NCBI GenBank assembly: GCA_022791685.1 | Contig: JAAVZO010000002.1 | Location: 1 to 57,907 of the forward strand | Origin: Clostridiales bacterium | GTDB lineage: Bacteria > Bacillota > Clostridia > Oscillospirales > CAG-272 | Direction: 5' to 3' | DNA length: 57,907 nucleotides | In this document: positions 1 through 6,618 of the stretch, piece after piece | How the letters are laid out: each line of letters opens with the position of its first letter | How positions within the stretch are numbered: position 1 is the stretch's first letter | The notes under the pieces: generated by a model | Told to the model about the DNA's origin: nothing | Databases searched by the model: none | Seen by the model: only the letters and a program-made list of their open reading frames with translations | Program-made: the position numbers and the translations under genes

Positions 1-14
1 ATAGTTACAGTACT

Positions 15-43
15 ATTATATCACTTAGACTTGATTATGTCAA
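15..43 (-). promoter_or_regulatory. Consensus sigma-A promoter reading out of the window
   Basis: On the minus strand a perfect TTGACA (43-38) is followed after 17 nt by a perfect TATAAT (20-15). The TGA stop of the frameshifted tail chaperone (42-40) lies inside the -35 box. Such a strong host-type promoter in the middle of a tail operon suggests separate expression of whatever lies beyond position 1, for example a lysogenic-conversion gene. That last point is inference. Confidence 0.8.
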
Positions 44-191
44 TAGCCATTTTGTAAATTCTCGACCTCAATATCCCGCGCGGCGGCAAGAAAGAGCCGC
101 TCACCTTCGGTCATAGCCGCAAGCTCGTCGAGCCGATAACCACGTGCTGCCCAGAAAGCGTACAGCTGCATTTCGCCGTCGCGCAAAATCA
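40..191 (-). CDS. Tail assembly chaperone, -1 frameshift extension
   Basis: This is the second part of a two-frame tail assembly chaperone. It is read only after a -1 slip at the A AAA AAC heptamer (198-192), giving a fusion of about 170 residues spanning 40-560. The extension contains LYAFWAARGYRLDEL and ends FLAAARDIEVENLQNGY. It resembles the short downstream ORF of phage tail chaperones (G/GT-type arrangement in Firmicute myoviruses). It has no start codon or ribosome-binding site of its own at its 5' end, which supports frameshifting. In the family, the long form loads onto the tape-measure protein, which should lie beyond the window. Confidence 0.7.
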
Positions 192-560
192 GTTTTTTAT
201 CTCAGCGGAGACCTTGAAGAATCGGTCGCATATCTTGTCGCCGATGTCCATCACCTCGATCGGCGTGAACAGCATATCGACCACATCGTACGGGTCGCGC
301 ACATCCATCTCTGCGTGCAGCTTGTCGCTATGCAGCATAGGACAGCAGTCGTACACCAGCTTGCGGTACGCGTCATACGAACCATCAACGCCGCCAGCTG
401 TCCGCACCGCGCTGATAAAATCGAGCTGCTGGTCGCAGGTTGGCGACTTGAATTCAAGCGACTTTCCGAGCGCTGGAATCGCGATTTCGAGTGTCTCACT
501 CTGCTGCTCCTCGCGGCGCAGCTTTAATCTCAATATATCGTCAAAAGTAACCTTTTCCAT
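189..560 (-). CDS. Phage tail assembly chaperone, short form (XkdN-like)
   Basis: This protein of 123 residues lies directly downstream of the tail tube gene, which is the usual place for the tail assembly chaperone of contractile-tailed Firmicute phages. It is acidic, starts MEKVTFDDILRLKLRREEQ and ends KVSAEIKN at the slippery site. The short form is made in excess. A minority of ribosomes would shift to give the long form. In the family these proteins act in the cytoplasm of the induced cell as chaperones for the tape measure during tail polymerisation and are absent from virions. Assignment rests on position, size and the frameshift signal more than on motifs. Confidence 0.7.
   Translation of the reverse strand: MEKVTFDDILRLKLRREEQQSETLEIAIPALGKSLEFKSPTCDQQLDFISAVRTAGGVDGSYDAYRKLVYDCCPMLHSDKLHAEMDVRDPYDVVDMLFTPIEVMDIGDKICDRFFKVSAEIKN
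192..198 (-). promoter_or_regulatory. Programmed -1 ribosomal frameshift site (A AAA AAC)
   Basis: In the zero frame the codons read ATA AAA AAC TGA, so the canonical X XXY YYZ heptamer A AAA AAC sits immediately before the stop. A -1 slip continues into CTG ATT TTG, which is exactly the frame of the downstream chaperone extension. No stimulatory hairpin or pseudoknot was verified. Confidence 0.75.
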
Positions 561-562
561 AA

Positions 563-991
563 TCAGTTAATCCTTTCAAGTATATCGTAATCCGACGCTT
601 TCAGTGCGAATTCCTCGTCTACAAGCCCCTTTGCTTCAAAGCCAACGAGCGGCAGCGATGTCAGCACTGCGCCGCTTACGCACGCGCGTTCAGACGCACC
701 AGTGTTTACGTCGGTCAGCTTCGATATGATCTTCAATTCCGGCATAAGCCCGCTCTTGTACGCCGCCGCATACTTCGCCAGTACGCCCGAATCAAGCTTC
801 GCGAACGTCACCGAACCGCTGACACTGTATCCGGTATACTGTGGGTACGTGCGGTAGTCGCCGGCGAGTGTCACGTCCTCGAAATTGCCCTCGACTTTAA
901 TCTCGACCTTCTTTAAGTTCGCCATCAGCTCACCATTAAACCACAGTTTGCCTGTTGAACCGCTGAGAAATCTGTTAGTTCCTATCTCCAT
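563..991 (-). CDS. Phage tail tube protein (XkdM-like)
   Basis: This protein of 142 residues is the expected size for a myovirus tail tube protein. It opens MEIGTNRFLSGSTGKLWFNG and contains the beta-rich core with EGNFEDVTLAGDYRTYPQYT, typical of the XkdM/tail-core family (predicted two beta-sheet barrel forming hexameric rings inside the sheath). It follows the sheath gene and precedes the chaperone, the standard order sheath-tube-chaperone-tape measure. The reading frame is intact, unlike the sheath gene just upstream. Confidence 0.85.
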   Translation of the reverse strand: MEIGTNRFLSGSTGKLWFNGELMANLKKVEIKVEGNFEDVTLAGDYRTYPQYTGYSVSGSVTFAKLDSGVLAKYAAAYKSGLMPELKIISKLTDVNTGASERACVSGAVLTSLPLVGFEAKGLVDEEFALKASDYDILERIN

Positions 992-1000
992 TTTAACCTC

Positions 1001-1588
1001 CTATATCATCGAAATCTCGAACGTGAGGTGTTCCATCGAGCAGAGCAGCTTAATGTCGGCGGCGAGAAATACCGTACGCTTGAAGGTCATACGCCGTACT
1101 TCGCCGTCGCTCCAATCAGCCGCTTCACTCTTCCCAGACTCGACCCACGCCTTGCGCTGAGCTGTAACGTCAACGTCGACTGTATTCTCATACTCCGCGT
1201 CAAGCAATGCCTGTCTTGAAAGACTGTCGAAATATCCGCGCACCGCTGAAATGAACAGCACCTGATTATCGTAGCTGTTCGCATACTTGCCGACGTAATT
1301 GTTGCGGAACTCGTCGCGAATGTCGTCCGAAATCAAGTCCATCGCTTCGACTACCTCGATATACTTCATATCCTCAGTCAGCGTACTGCCGTTGGTCGTA
1401 GTAAGCGAATCTATCGCCGTGCCGACATAAACGTAGTCAACATCGTTCAAAAGCACGAACTTGCCGCTCTGTACGGCTTCATCCGGCTTATCGACCGCAG
1501 CCGCACTGATCAGGTTCGAGCACTTCGCATACGTGCAGCCGTGAAGCACGTTCGCAGACGCGAGCAGCCCGAGCAGCGACGGAAGGTA
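1001..1588 (-). pseudogene. Tail sheath protein, C-terminal part after in-frame TGA
   Basis: This reading frame continues directly from the sheath N-terminal part after a TGA at 1591-1589. The first residues after the stop, YLPSLLGLLAS, match the conserved LPSLLG segment of phage tail sheaths, so they belong to the same protein. An internal ATG/GTG start around 1549 would lack that conserved segment. The C-terminal region (ending TFEISMI) corresponds to the sheath domain that packs onto the tube. A full product of about 360 residues is normal, so the only lesion visible is the single stop codon. It could be a nonsense mutation, a sequencing error or readthrough. Confidence 0.75.
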
Positions 1589-2086
1589 TCAGATACCGTC
1601 TACCTCACCGCGGGTATCGTTGAACGTCACCTTTTTGTTCGCAAAGTTTACGATATGCCGCTTGTCCGGCGATGCAGCCGTCGAAACTATCGCCTTGTAC
1701 GTTTTCGCATTGTCCTCGCACGTACTGATCCAGCCAACAAGCGCAGTGAAGTCCGCGTCGGTAACTCCGCTTCCGGCGATAGTGACCCATCCGGTCGAGA
1801 CGTTAGCTTCGATAACCGCGAGTGCGTCGGTAAGCTTTCCGGAGCTTGCGAGTGTGACTACATTGACACGGTAGGGATTCCCCAGCGCGTATATATCGGA
1901 TATGTATCGGTAATTGTCCGCGGTGTAGTCAGCGGCGGATATCTCGTTGAACGCAGCGTAGCTTTTGTAGCCCGCCTTCGTTTCGCCGCGTAAAATAAGC
2001 GTCGCAATGCCGCGCTCTGAGCGCTCAACTAACGACGCTGCCTTCTGTGTGAAGGTTATATTTATACTTGGTAATGTTATTGCCAT
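1589..2086 (-). pseudogene. Tail sheath protein, N-terminal part (ends at in-frame TGA)
   Basis: This is the N-terminal half (165 residues) of the contractile tail sheath, starting MAITLPSINITFTQKAAS. I chose ATG 2086 because AAGGA lies 6-7 nt upstream. The part contains the typical sheath stretch with WISTCEDNAKTYKAIVSTA and RHIVNFANKKVTFNDTRGEV, then stops at TGA. The sheath frame then continues without a shift. Other genes here end in TGA (for example the ATGA overlaps), so general TGA reassignment is unlikely. Sheath truncation should abolish contractile tail assembly unless the stop is read through. Confidence 0.75.
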
Positions 2087-2097
2087 TTTAATTCCTT

Positions 2098-2520
2098 TCA
2101 AATTTCGAGCGTCTCCATATCGCCCGAATAATACTCGCCGCTGTCAGGGTAAATATCGACATCTCCCAGTTCGCCGGTCTCAGCTATTTCTAAGTCCATA
2201 ACAAGCACCGCGTCGGTCGAGTTGACGTTCGCCTCGACCTTATCGGCGAATTTGAACAGCAGAGGTTCGAGCTTTTCGTAGACTTCAAGACATTCAAGCT
2301 TCGGACGCTGTACGTCGCTTGCGAAATACACCAGCTCGACCGGAAACACGCGCCTAACTGAGCCTATCGTGTACCGCTCCGCTTTTATCTCGTCAAGGAT
2401 GAGCTTGAACGCCGGGCGGCGTATCTCCTCTATTTTCTCCTGTGCGGTGAAGGGGATATCGGGGTATATTTTACGGATATTCTCGATAATTCCGGCGTTT
2501 ATTCGGTCAATCGAAATCAT
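2098..2520 (-). CDS. Phage tail terminator/completion protein
   Basis: This protein of 140 residues lies between the gp10-like protein and the sheath, the slot used by tail terminator (tail completion) proteins in myoviruses with this gene order. It is acidic, starts MISIDRINAGIIENIRKIYP and overlaps the upstream gene by ATGA. RBS GGAAGG precedes the start. The family caps the tail tube so that it can join the head. The sequence is consistent with Firmicute phage tail terminators, but the call rests mainly on context. Confidence 0.6.
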   Translation of the reverse strand: MISIDRINAGIIENIRKIYPDIPFTAQEKIEEIRRPAFKLILDEIKAERYTIGSVRRVFPVELVYFASDVQRPKLECLEVYEKLEPLLFKFADKVEANVNSTDAVLVMDLEIAETGELGDVDIYPDSGEYYSGDMETLEI

Positions 2521-2987
2521 AGCTTTCCTTCCTTCATCATTTTATCAACCCATTGCTCGGTATCATCCGACCATATTTTTTCGAACGGCGGAATGACTTT
2601 GCCGTACACCTTGTAATGCTTCGAGCGGCGAATCGTCGGCATGTTACGATATCCATCGCGTTTCTTGTACCCGCGCGCAACTGGACGACCGGATTCGATA
2701 AACCAGCCGTGACGCGACGCATTAAAAACGCGCTTCGACAAAGCTTGGTTATATTTGTAGGTCTTGCCAGCCTTAAAACTCTTATGATATTTCAAATGCC
2801 GTGGACGATTTTCATCATCAATATTTTCCTCAATTTTTGACGGCGTAACGCTGTTGTTTGCTTCACGCAGCAAGTGCCGCTTTAATTTCTGCGTTTCAGT
2901 TTTAAGAAACTTCTTAGTCTCTTTCGGGATGAGCTGGCCTGCTTTTTTCATTATTTCGCTATACTCGCCAACGCTGACAACACTCAT
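2517..2987 (-). CDS. HK97 gp10-like head-tail component
   Basis: This basic protein of 156 residues carries the gp10/minor-capsid pattern: an N-terminal helix (MKKAGQLIPKETKKFLKTET), then a segment ending GWFIESGRPVARGYKKR, the typical H/W-x-x-E-x-G loop of this family. I place the start at ATG 2987 (MSVVSVGEY), which has AGGCGGTG upstream. The longer reading from 3008 runs deeper into the upstream gene. The gene overlaps both neighbours and belongs to the head-tail joining module. Confidence 0.7.
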   Translation of the reverse strand: MSVVSVGEYSEIMKKAGQLIPKETKKFLKTETQKLKRHLLREANNSVTPSKIEENIDDENRPRHLKYHKSFKAGKTYKYNQALSKRVFNASRHGWFIESGRPVARGYKKRDGYRNMPTIRRSKHYKVYGKVIPPFEKIWSDDTEQWVDKMMKEGKL

Positions 2988-3328
2988 AAATTCACCGCCT
3001 GTCTGCAATAAGCGATAATCCGATCGGGGTCGTTGTAGTGCGGCATTACGTACTCGATTTCGAGCCTGTCGGTACCACTTTTGATATAATTCTCCGCCGA
3101 TAAATAGCGCGCAGACGTGCGCCGGAACGTCACCTCATGAGTGATAGCTTCATACTGCGACGCGGCGTGCGGTATATCCTCGACCTTGCCGTTACGCGGC
3201 ACGATATCGCACCACAACACCGCAAGCAACTTGTCGCATACGTCGTCCTCGCCAAGCGAATTCCGCTCGTCAGCCTTGCCCCAGACCTCGACGCGGTTCT
3301 TTAGCTTCGTTGATAAATTCTCTCTCAT
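2984..3328 (-). CDS. Phage head-tail adaptor (head closure) protein
   Basis: The position after the gp6-like connector and the size (114 residues) match head closure/adaptor proteins of the SPP1 gp16 family. Beta-rich segments VEVWGKADERNS and HEVTFRRTSARYLSAENYI fit that small beta-barrel fold. The start ATG 3328 overlaps the preceding stop as ATGA, so translational coupling is likely. The family seals the portal channel after DNA packaging and offers a docking surface for the tail. Confidence 0.65.
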   Translation of the reverse strand: MRENLSTKLKNRVEVWGKADERNSLGEDDVCDKLLAVLWCDIVPRNGKVEDIPHAASQYEAITHEVTFRRTSARYLSAENYIKSGTDRLEIEYVMPHYNDPDRIIAYCRQAVNL

Positions 3329-3612
3329 ATGAAATTGCACCTGTGCATATCAAGCACCGACTGCACGAAAGGATTCAGCTTGTCGTTGTCAACATGATAG
3401 GATCGCGTATCGTACATATCGGCAACAAGCGCCAGCACGACCGGCGCGAATTCCTCGTACCGGTCGATATACTGTGCGCTCTGTCCCGTGTAGTTCCGCA
3501 CGAAAGACACCGCCGCACGGTACATCAGCTTCACTTGGTTAGCGACGGCGGTATCGGTTGAATCCTCGCGGATATAGTCGAGCAGCATTGGCACGGTAAT
3601 GTCCGATACCAT
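3325..3612 (-). CDS. Phage gp6-like head-tail connector
   Basis: This protein of 95-96 residues is all-helical, starts MVSDITVPMLLDYIRED and has the pattern of gp6-like connectors (helix - RAAVSFVRNYTGQS - helix ALVADMYDTRSY). These form a 12- or 13-mer ring under the portal. It lies immediately after the capsid gene, as expected, and overlaps the adaptor gene by ATGA. Confidence 0.75.
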   Translation of the reverse strand: MVSDITVPMLLDYIREDSTDTAVANQVKLMYRAAVSFVRNYTGQSAQYIDRYEEFAPVVLALVADMYDTRSYHVDNDKLNPFVQSVLDMHRCNFI

Positions 3613-3618
3613 CATGTT

Positions 3619-4758
3619 TTATGAACCCTTCATCACAAGCTTGCGAAGCTTCTGAGGCTCGATAATCTTAGCGTCCGACTCGCCGAAAACTGAAATACCG
3701 ACCGCGTGCTGCTTTGCGTAAAGCTCATTGAGTACCTGAATAGACGGATTTTCGGCAGTCTTCAACACAATCCCTGAGAAATCGCCGTAAATGACCGCAG
3801 TCTTTCCGGCTGCCATTTCGGGCATATTGTCGGATATCATTACTGGACGACCAAGTAACTCCCAACCGAAACCGCGGGTAATATCGCGATTGAGCATATA
3901 CTGCCCGTTTGCGTCCTTTAACTTGCGGATAGCGGTAAGCGTCTTCTTGTTCATGAGCCACTCTGACTTCGCCTGATACGGCTCTACGATAGAAGCCTGC
4001 AAGTCGATGAGCTCGTCTGAGGTGATAGCAGCCGCGCCAGCAGTGGTAACGCCGGTCTCAGCCGATACCGCGCCGGTGATCTTGCCGGCAGTACCGTTGA
4101 TGAGCTCGCGCTCGTAGAACTCCGCTATGACCTCAGACACCTTGCGGATGACGAACGATACAACGTCGAACTGCGCGTTGTTGATAAGCGACTTCGGGAT
4201 CTTGACCTGAGCAGAGAAGAGGTATCCGGTGAGCTCCACAGAGGTGAACTTACCTGCGTGAGTGTCAGGCTCTGTATACTCGGTCGCGTATGCGCAGGTG
4301 ATGTCGTCGTTGCCGTCCTTGCCCCAGACAGGGAATGACAGCGTACCCTTTGCGCGGACCTTTGTCACCTTCGAGTAAATAGGCGACAGCTCCTTGACGG
4401 TCTCGATAATTTTGTTTGCGATAGTGTGCGGGATTATCGCGCCGTTTTCGCTTGTCTGCATATTGTTGTCGGCACGAACCTCGCCGCAGCGAAGGAACGA
4501 ATCAAATGCACGGTACTCGCGCTGCTCGTCAGTTTCAGCCGACGGTACGGCGGTAGGAGTGGTGTTCTGTGCGCGCTTCTCGCTCTCCTGCATTGCGGTG
4601 ATAGTGGCGGTGAGTCCGTCGATCTCCTGCTTTGCAGCGTCGTAGTCGGCGCGCTCCTCGGCTGTCATTGCGCGGGTCTCAGCTCCGACGCGATTTAAAA
4701 GCTCGTCGCAGTGGACGAGCAGGGTATTGCGCTTTTCGATTAAAGCTTTGATGTTCAT
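3619..4758 (-). CDS. Major capsid protein, HK97 family
   Basis: This protein of 379 residues has the HK97 layout. Residues about 1-75 form a charged coiled-coil delta/scaffold domain (EKRNTLLVHCDELLNRV), cut off by the prohead protease in relatives. The HK97 fold begins around residue 90 with the N-arm. Typical capsid segments follow: FPVWGKDGND, an E-loop and spine helix (SEVIAEFYERELINGTAGKITG), and a C-terminal P/A-domain. The start overlaps the protease stop by ATGA. The frame is intact. Confidence 0.9.
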   Translation of the reverse strand: MNIKALIEKRNTLLVHCDELLNRVGAETRAMTAEERADYDAAKQEIDGLTATITAMQESEKRAQNTTPTAVPSAETDEQREYRAFDSFLRCGEVRADNNMQTSENGAIIPHTIANKIIETVKELSPIYSKVTKVRAKGTLSFPVWGKDGNDDITCAYATEYTEPDTHAGKFTSVELTGYLFSAQVKIPKSLINNAQFDVVSFVIRKVSEVIAEFYERELINGTAGKITGAVSAETGVTTAGAAAITSDELIDLQASIVEPYQAKSEWLMNKKTLTAIRKLKDANGQYMLNRDITRGFGWELLGRPVMISDNMPEMAAGKTAVIYGDFSGIVLKTAENPSIQVLNELYAKQHAVGISVFGESDAKIIEPQKLRKLVMKGS

Positions 4759-5351
4759 AATAGTATTTTCTCCTTTAATATTTCAAGTTTCATTCGCTCG
4801 ATTTCGAGCATATTTTTAATATTTGCCGCAGTATCGGTTAATTCGACATTGTCCTCAACGCTGCGAGTTTCGATTATAGCTTCGGTCTCGCCGCGCACCT
4901 CGACGCTTGTTCCGACATAGCATGGTGTCATGCTGCTGTCTATAAGCGATACCTCAGATAGGCTGATGTCGTTAAGCGTACGTCTTGCGTATGGCTGCGC
5001 ACTGTCGTCCCAGACCTCGCCGCCCGGGTTTACGCAGAAGCCGAACGACCAGCCTCGCAGTTCACCGCGGCGGGCTATTGCAGCGATATCAGCGTCGTGT
5101 ATGTCCGCGCTGATGTGCAGCCCGATGTTGTCTTCGCGGAAGGTCGCTTCGGCTTTGAGCAGCCGTTGGTGATTGTGCATGACCGCTGGTGTATGGGTGT
5201 CGCAGGCGCGCTTGAATGTGCCAGGTGCGACTTGTTCGACGAAACGTCCGCGCGGTGACGGCAGCGGTCGGCTGTCCCGCCCAACGGCATTGACGTAGCC
5301 ATCCACATGGACGGTATCTGCGCCGTCGATTGTGCGGATCTCGATTTTCAT
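4755..5351 (-). CDS. Prohead protease, HK97 family
   Basis: This is a herpesvirus-assemblin-like serine protease of 198 residues. MHNHQRLLKAEA carries the catalytic-type His region, and SLSEVSLIDSSMTPCYVGTS corresponds to the conserved S-E-V-S region near the active site. GWSFGFCV is the typical core strand. It precedes the capsid gene and would process the capsid scaffold domain and itself. AAGGAGGAAACACC gives a strong ribosome-binding site. The C-terminal 40 residues (to KLEILKEKILL) are a charged helical tail. Confidence 0.85.
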   Translation of the reverse strand: MKIEIRTIDGADTVHVDGYVNAVGRDSRPLPSPRGRFVEQVAPGTFKRACDTHTPAVMHNHQRLLKAEATFREDNIGLHISADIHDADIAAIARRGELRGWSFGFCVNPGGEVWDDSAQPYARRTLNDISLSEVSLIDSSMTPCYVGTSVEVRGETEAIIETRSVEDNVELTDTAANIKNMLEIERMKLEILKEKILL

Positions 5352-5453
5352 TGGTGTTTCCTCCTTTTGGTAGAATGCGTTCAGATATTCTAAACTTAAT
5401 TTTGGGCATAATAATACCGCTCCTAAACGGAACGGTCAATATTCAATTGTATA

Positions 5454-5759
5454 TCATTCAACTATATAGATATCAATAATGATGTCGTTACTGGAACGTT
5501 TCCATTCAGCGAAAGCGAAGAAATCATCCCAATCGTCTAAATCAGAATCATATTCTATAAATTTCTGATTAAATTCATCAGCTCTATCCTTTGGAATTAA
5601 CCAACCGCTTAAATTTTCGCCTTCAAGATTATCATCTTCAAAACTATGTCCTTCGCCGCAAAAGAGGAAAAACACCATATTCATTGAATCTGCTTTATCT
5701 TGAACAAGTTTAAAGAATTGCAGAAACTTATCATTCTCGAGTGTTCTTATACCCATCAT
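5454..5759 (-). CDS. Putative immunity protein, SMI1/KNR4-unlike, acidic
   Basis: This small acidic protein of 101 residues has many aromatic residues (FFLFCGEGHSFEDDNLEGEN, DLDDWDDFFAFAEWK), a character common in immunity proteins that neutralise nuclease toxins. It is the last of a run of small AT-rich genes between the portal-toxin fusion and the protease, where phages normally have nothing. AAATGAGGAAC provides the ribosome-binding site. I do not recognise a named family. The immunity role is inferred from size, charge and location. Confidence 0.5.
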   Translation of the reverse strand: MMGIRTLENDKFLQFFKLVQDKADSMNMVFFLFCGEGHSFEDDNLEGENLSGWLIPKDRADEFNQKFIEYDSDLDDWDDFFAFAEWKRSSNDIIIDIYIVE

Positions 5760-5784
5760 TTGTTAGTTCCTCATTTCAGAATGG

Positions 5785-6030
5785 TTAATATTCGATTATG
5801 TCGATATCTTTGTATATCTCAGTTAGCGACTTGCCTTTTATAAACGGAGTCGTCATAACTTCATCTACAGTTTTTACTGTAGTTCCATAATCATCTCCAC
5901 AAGCGAGAATAAAATATCCACCTTCCTCCGGTGTATAGGCTGGGTCTATCATAACCGAGACATCCTCGTAATCAAATAAGAACACATTACACATCTCATC
6001 AAGTCTGTCTCTTATCTCATTCAGAGTCAT
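5785..6030 (-). CDS. Putative immunity protein, paralogue of 11378-11617
   Basis: This acidic protein has 81 residues. Its sequence aligns along its whole length with the 79-residue product at 11378-11617. Both have an MT-x-x-x-IR start, D-x-x-CN, a central variable part, then IDEV/VDEV, a GKS/GRS motif and an acidic D-I-D end. The other copy sits directly behind a toxin-like gene with an ATGA overlap, which supports an immunity role for both. This copy has no matching toxin next to it, so it may be an orphan immunity gene. A clear AAAGGAGAAT site precedes the ATG. Confidence 0.6.
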   Translation of the reverse strand: MTLNEIRDRLDEMCNVFLFDYEDVSVMIDPAYTPEEGGYFILACGDDYGTTVKTVDEVMTTPFIKGKSLTEIYKDIDIIEY

Positions 6031-6060
6031 AAAATATCTTCATTCTCCTTTGTATACATA

Positions 6061-6110
6061 ATAAATTCAAGCTCGTTTCTACAAGATGTTTACTCATCAT
6101 AATCATTTCC
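6061..6110 (-). pseudogene. Scar of an older toxin-immunity junction
   Basis: The 50 bases repeat, with a few changes, the junction at about 6570-6620 where the portal-fused toxin ends (DYDE-stop) and the next gene begins (MMSKHL-EAELEFI). After about 14 codons the similarity stops and the sequence runs into the ribosome-binding site of the gene at 6030. It is best read as the remnant of a previous copy of the same toxin-immunity pair. Confidence 0.6.
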
Positions 6111-6111
6111 A

Positions 6112-6288
6112 TTATTTTAAATCATCATGGTATTGACACTTCAAACACTTTTGACGCTGTTCCTCATTCCACACAACACGATCAGATAAAGCGCTCGGCT
6201 TTATTAAATGCTCTGCTACATCAACAATTAGTATGCAGTCTGAGCCGTTTATCTGATCGTCAATTACAGGGCAGTAAACAGTTTTCAT
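6112..6288 (-). CDS. Small Cys-rich protein in immunity gene array
   Basis: The predicted protein has 58 residues: it starts MKTVYCPVIDDQINGSDC and ends WNEEQRQKCLKCQYHDDLK. Four cysteines, including a C-x2-C pair and the N-terminal C-P, suggest a small metal-binding fold. AAAGAGGTATTAAAATG gives a good ribosome-binding site. It lies between two immunity-like genes. I do not know its function. It could be an immunity protein or a small regulator. Confidence 0.55.
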   Translation of the reverse strand: MKTVYCPVIDDQINGSDCILIVDVAEHLIKPSALSDRVVWNEEQRQKCLKCQYHDDLK

Positions 6289-6390
6289 TTTAATACCTCT
6301 TTTGGTTTATTTTGATATCATAGCGTACTATTATGTTTTTTCTGTCATATATCCAAGTATATTCTTTCCGCTTGCCGAGCTTTGTTTATG

Positions 6391-6618
6391 TTACAACAGT
6401 TTTTCCAAAACAATGCCGAGACCAAATGAGCTGAGGTCAATTTCTCGAGCTTCAAGTTCATTTCTAATTGTATCAAGGATTTCGTAATATGCCAATTTTC
6501 TTCCATCGTTGAATTCGTTCTTTTCGTTTTTGTAATCCTCTGCTGCATATTCAGCGTTTTTTATTACCCGTTCTACTATAAATTCAAGCTCAGCTTCTGT
6601 AAGATGCTTACTCATCAT
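6391..6618 (-). CDS. Putative immunity protein for the portal-fused toxin
   Basis: This acidic, all-helical protein of 75 residues (start MMSKHLTEAELEFIVERVI, end IDLSSFGLGIVLEKLL) overlaps the last codons of the portal-toxin gene: the toxin ends GAT TAT GAT GAG TAA and ATG ATG AGT lies inside that string. Such tight coupling is usual for toxin-immunity pairs, so it is the best candidate partner of the toxin. A short degenerate copy of its first codons lies at 6061-6110. No named immunity family was recognised. Confidence 0.6.
   Translation of the reverse strand: MMSKHLTEAELEFIVERVIKNAEYAAEDYKNEKNEFNDGRKLAYYEILDTIRNELEAREIDLSSFGLGIVLEKLL

Noticed and set aside
1589-1591. General reassignment of TGA to an amino acid in the prophage
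   Set aside because: Several neighbouring phage genes end at TGA in tight ATGA overlaps and would run into each other if TGA were sense. Two isolated nonsense codons are simpler.
5089-5439. Open frame starting MPKIKFRISERIL upstream of the protease
   Set aside because: It overlaps nearly the whole protease gene in another frame. At most the first codons are a short leader peptide; no function can be supported.
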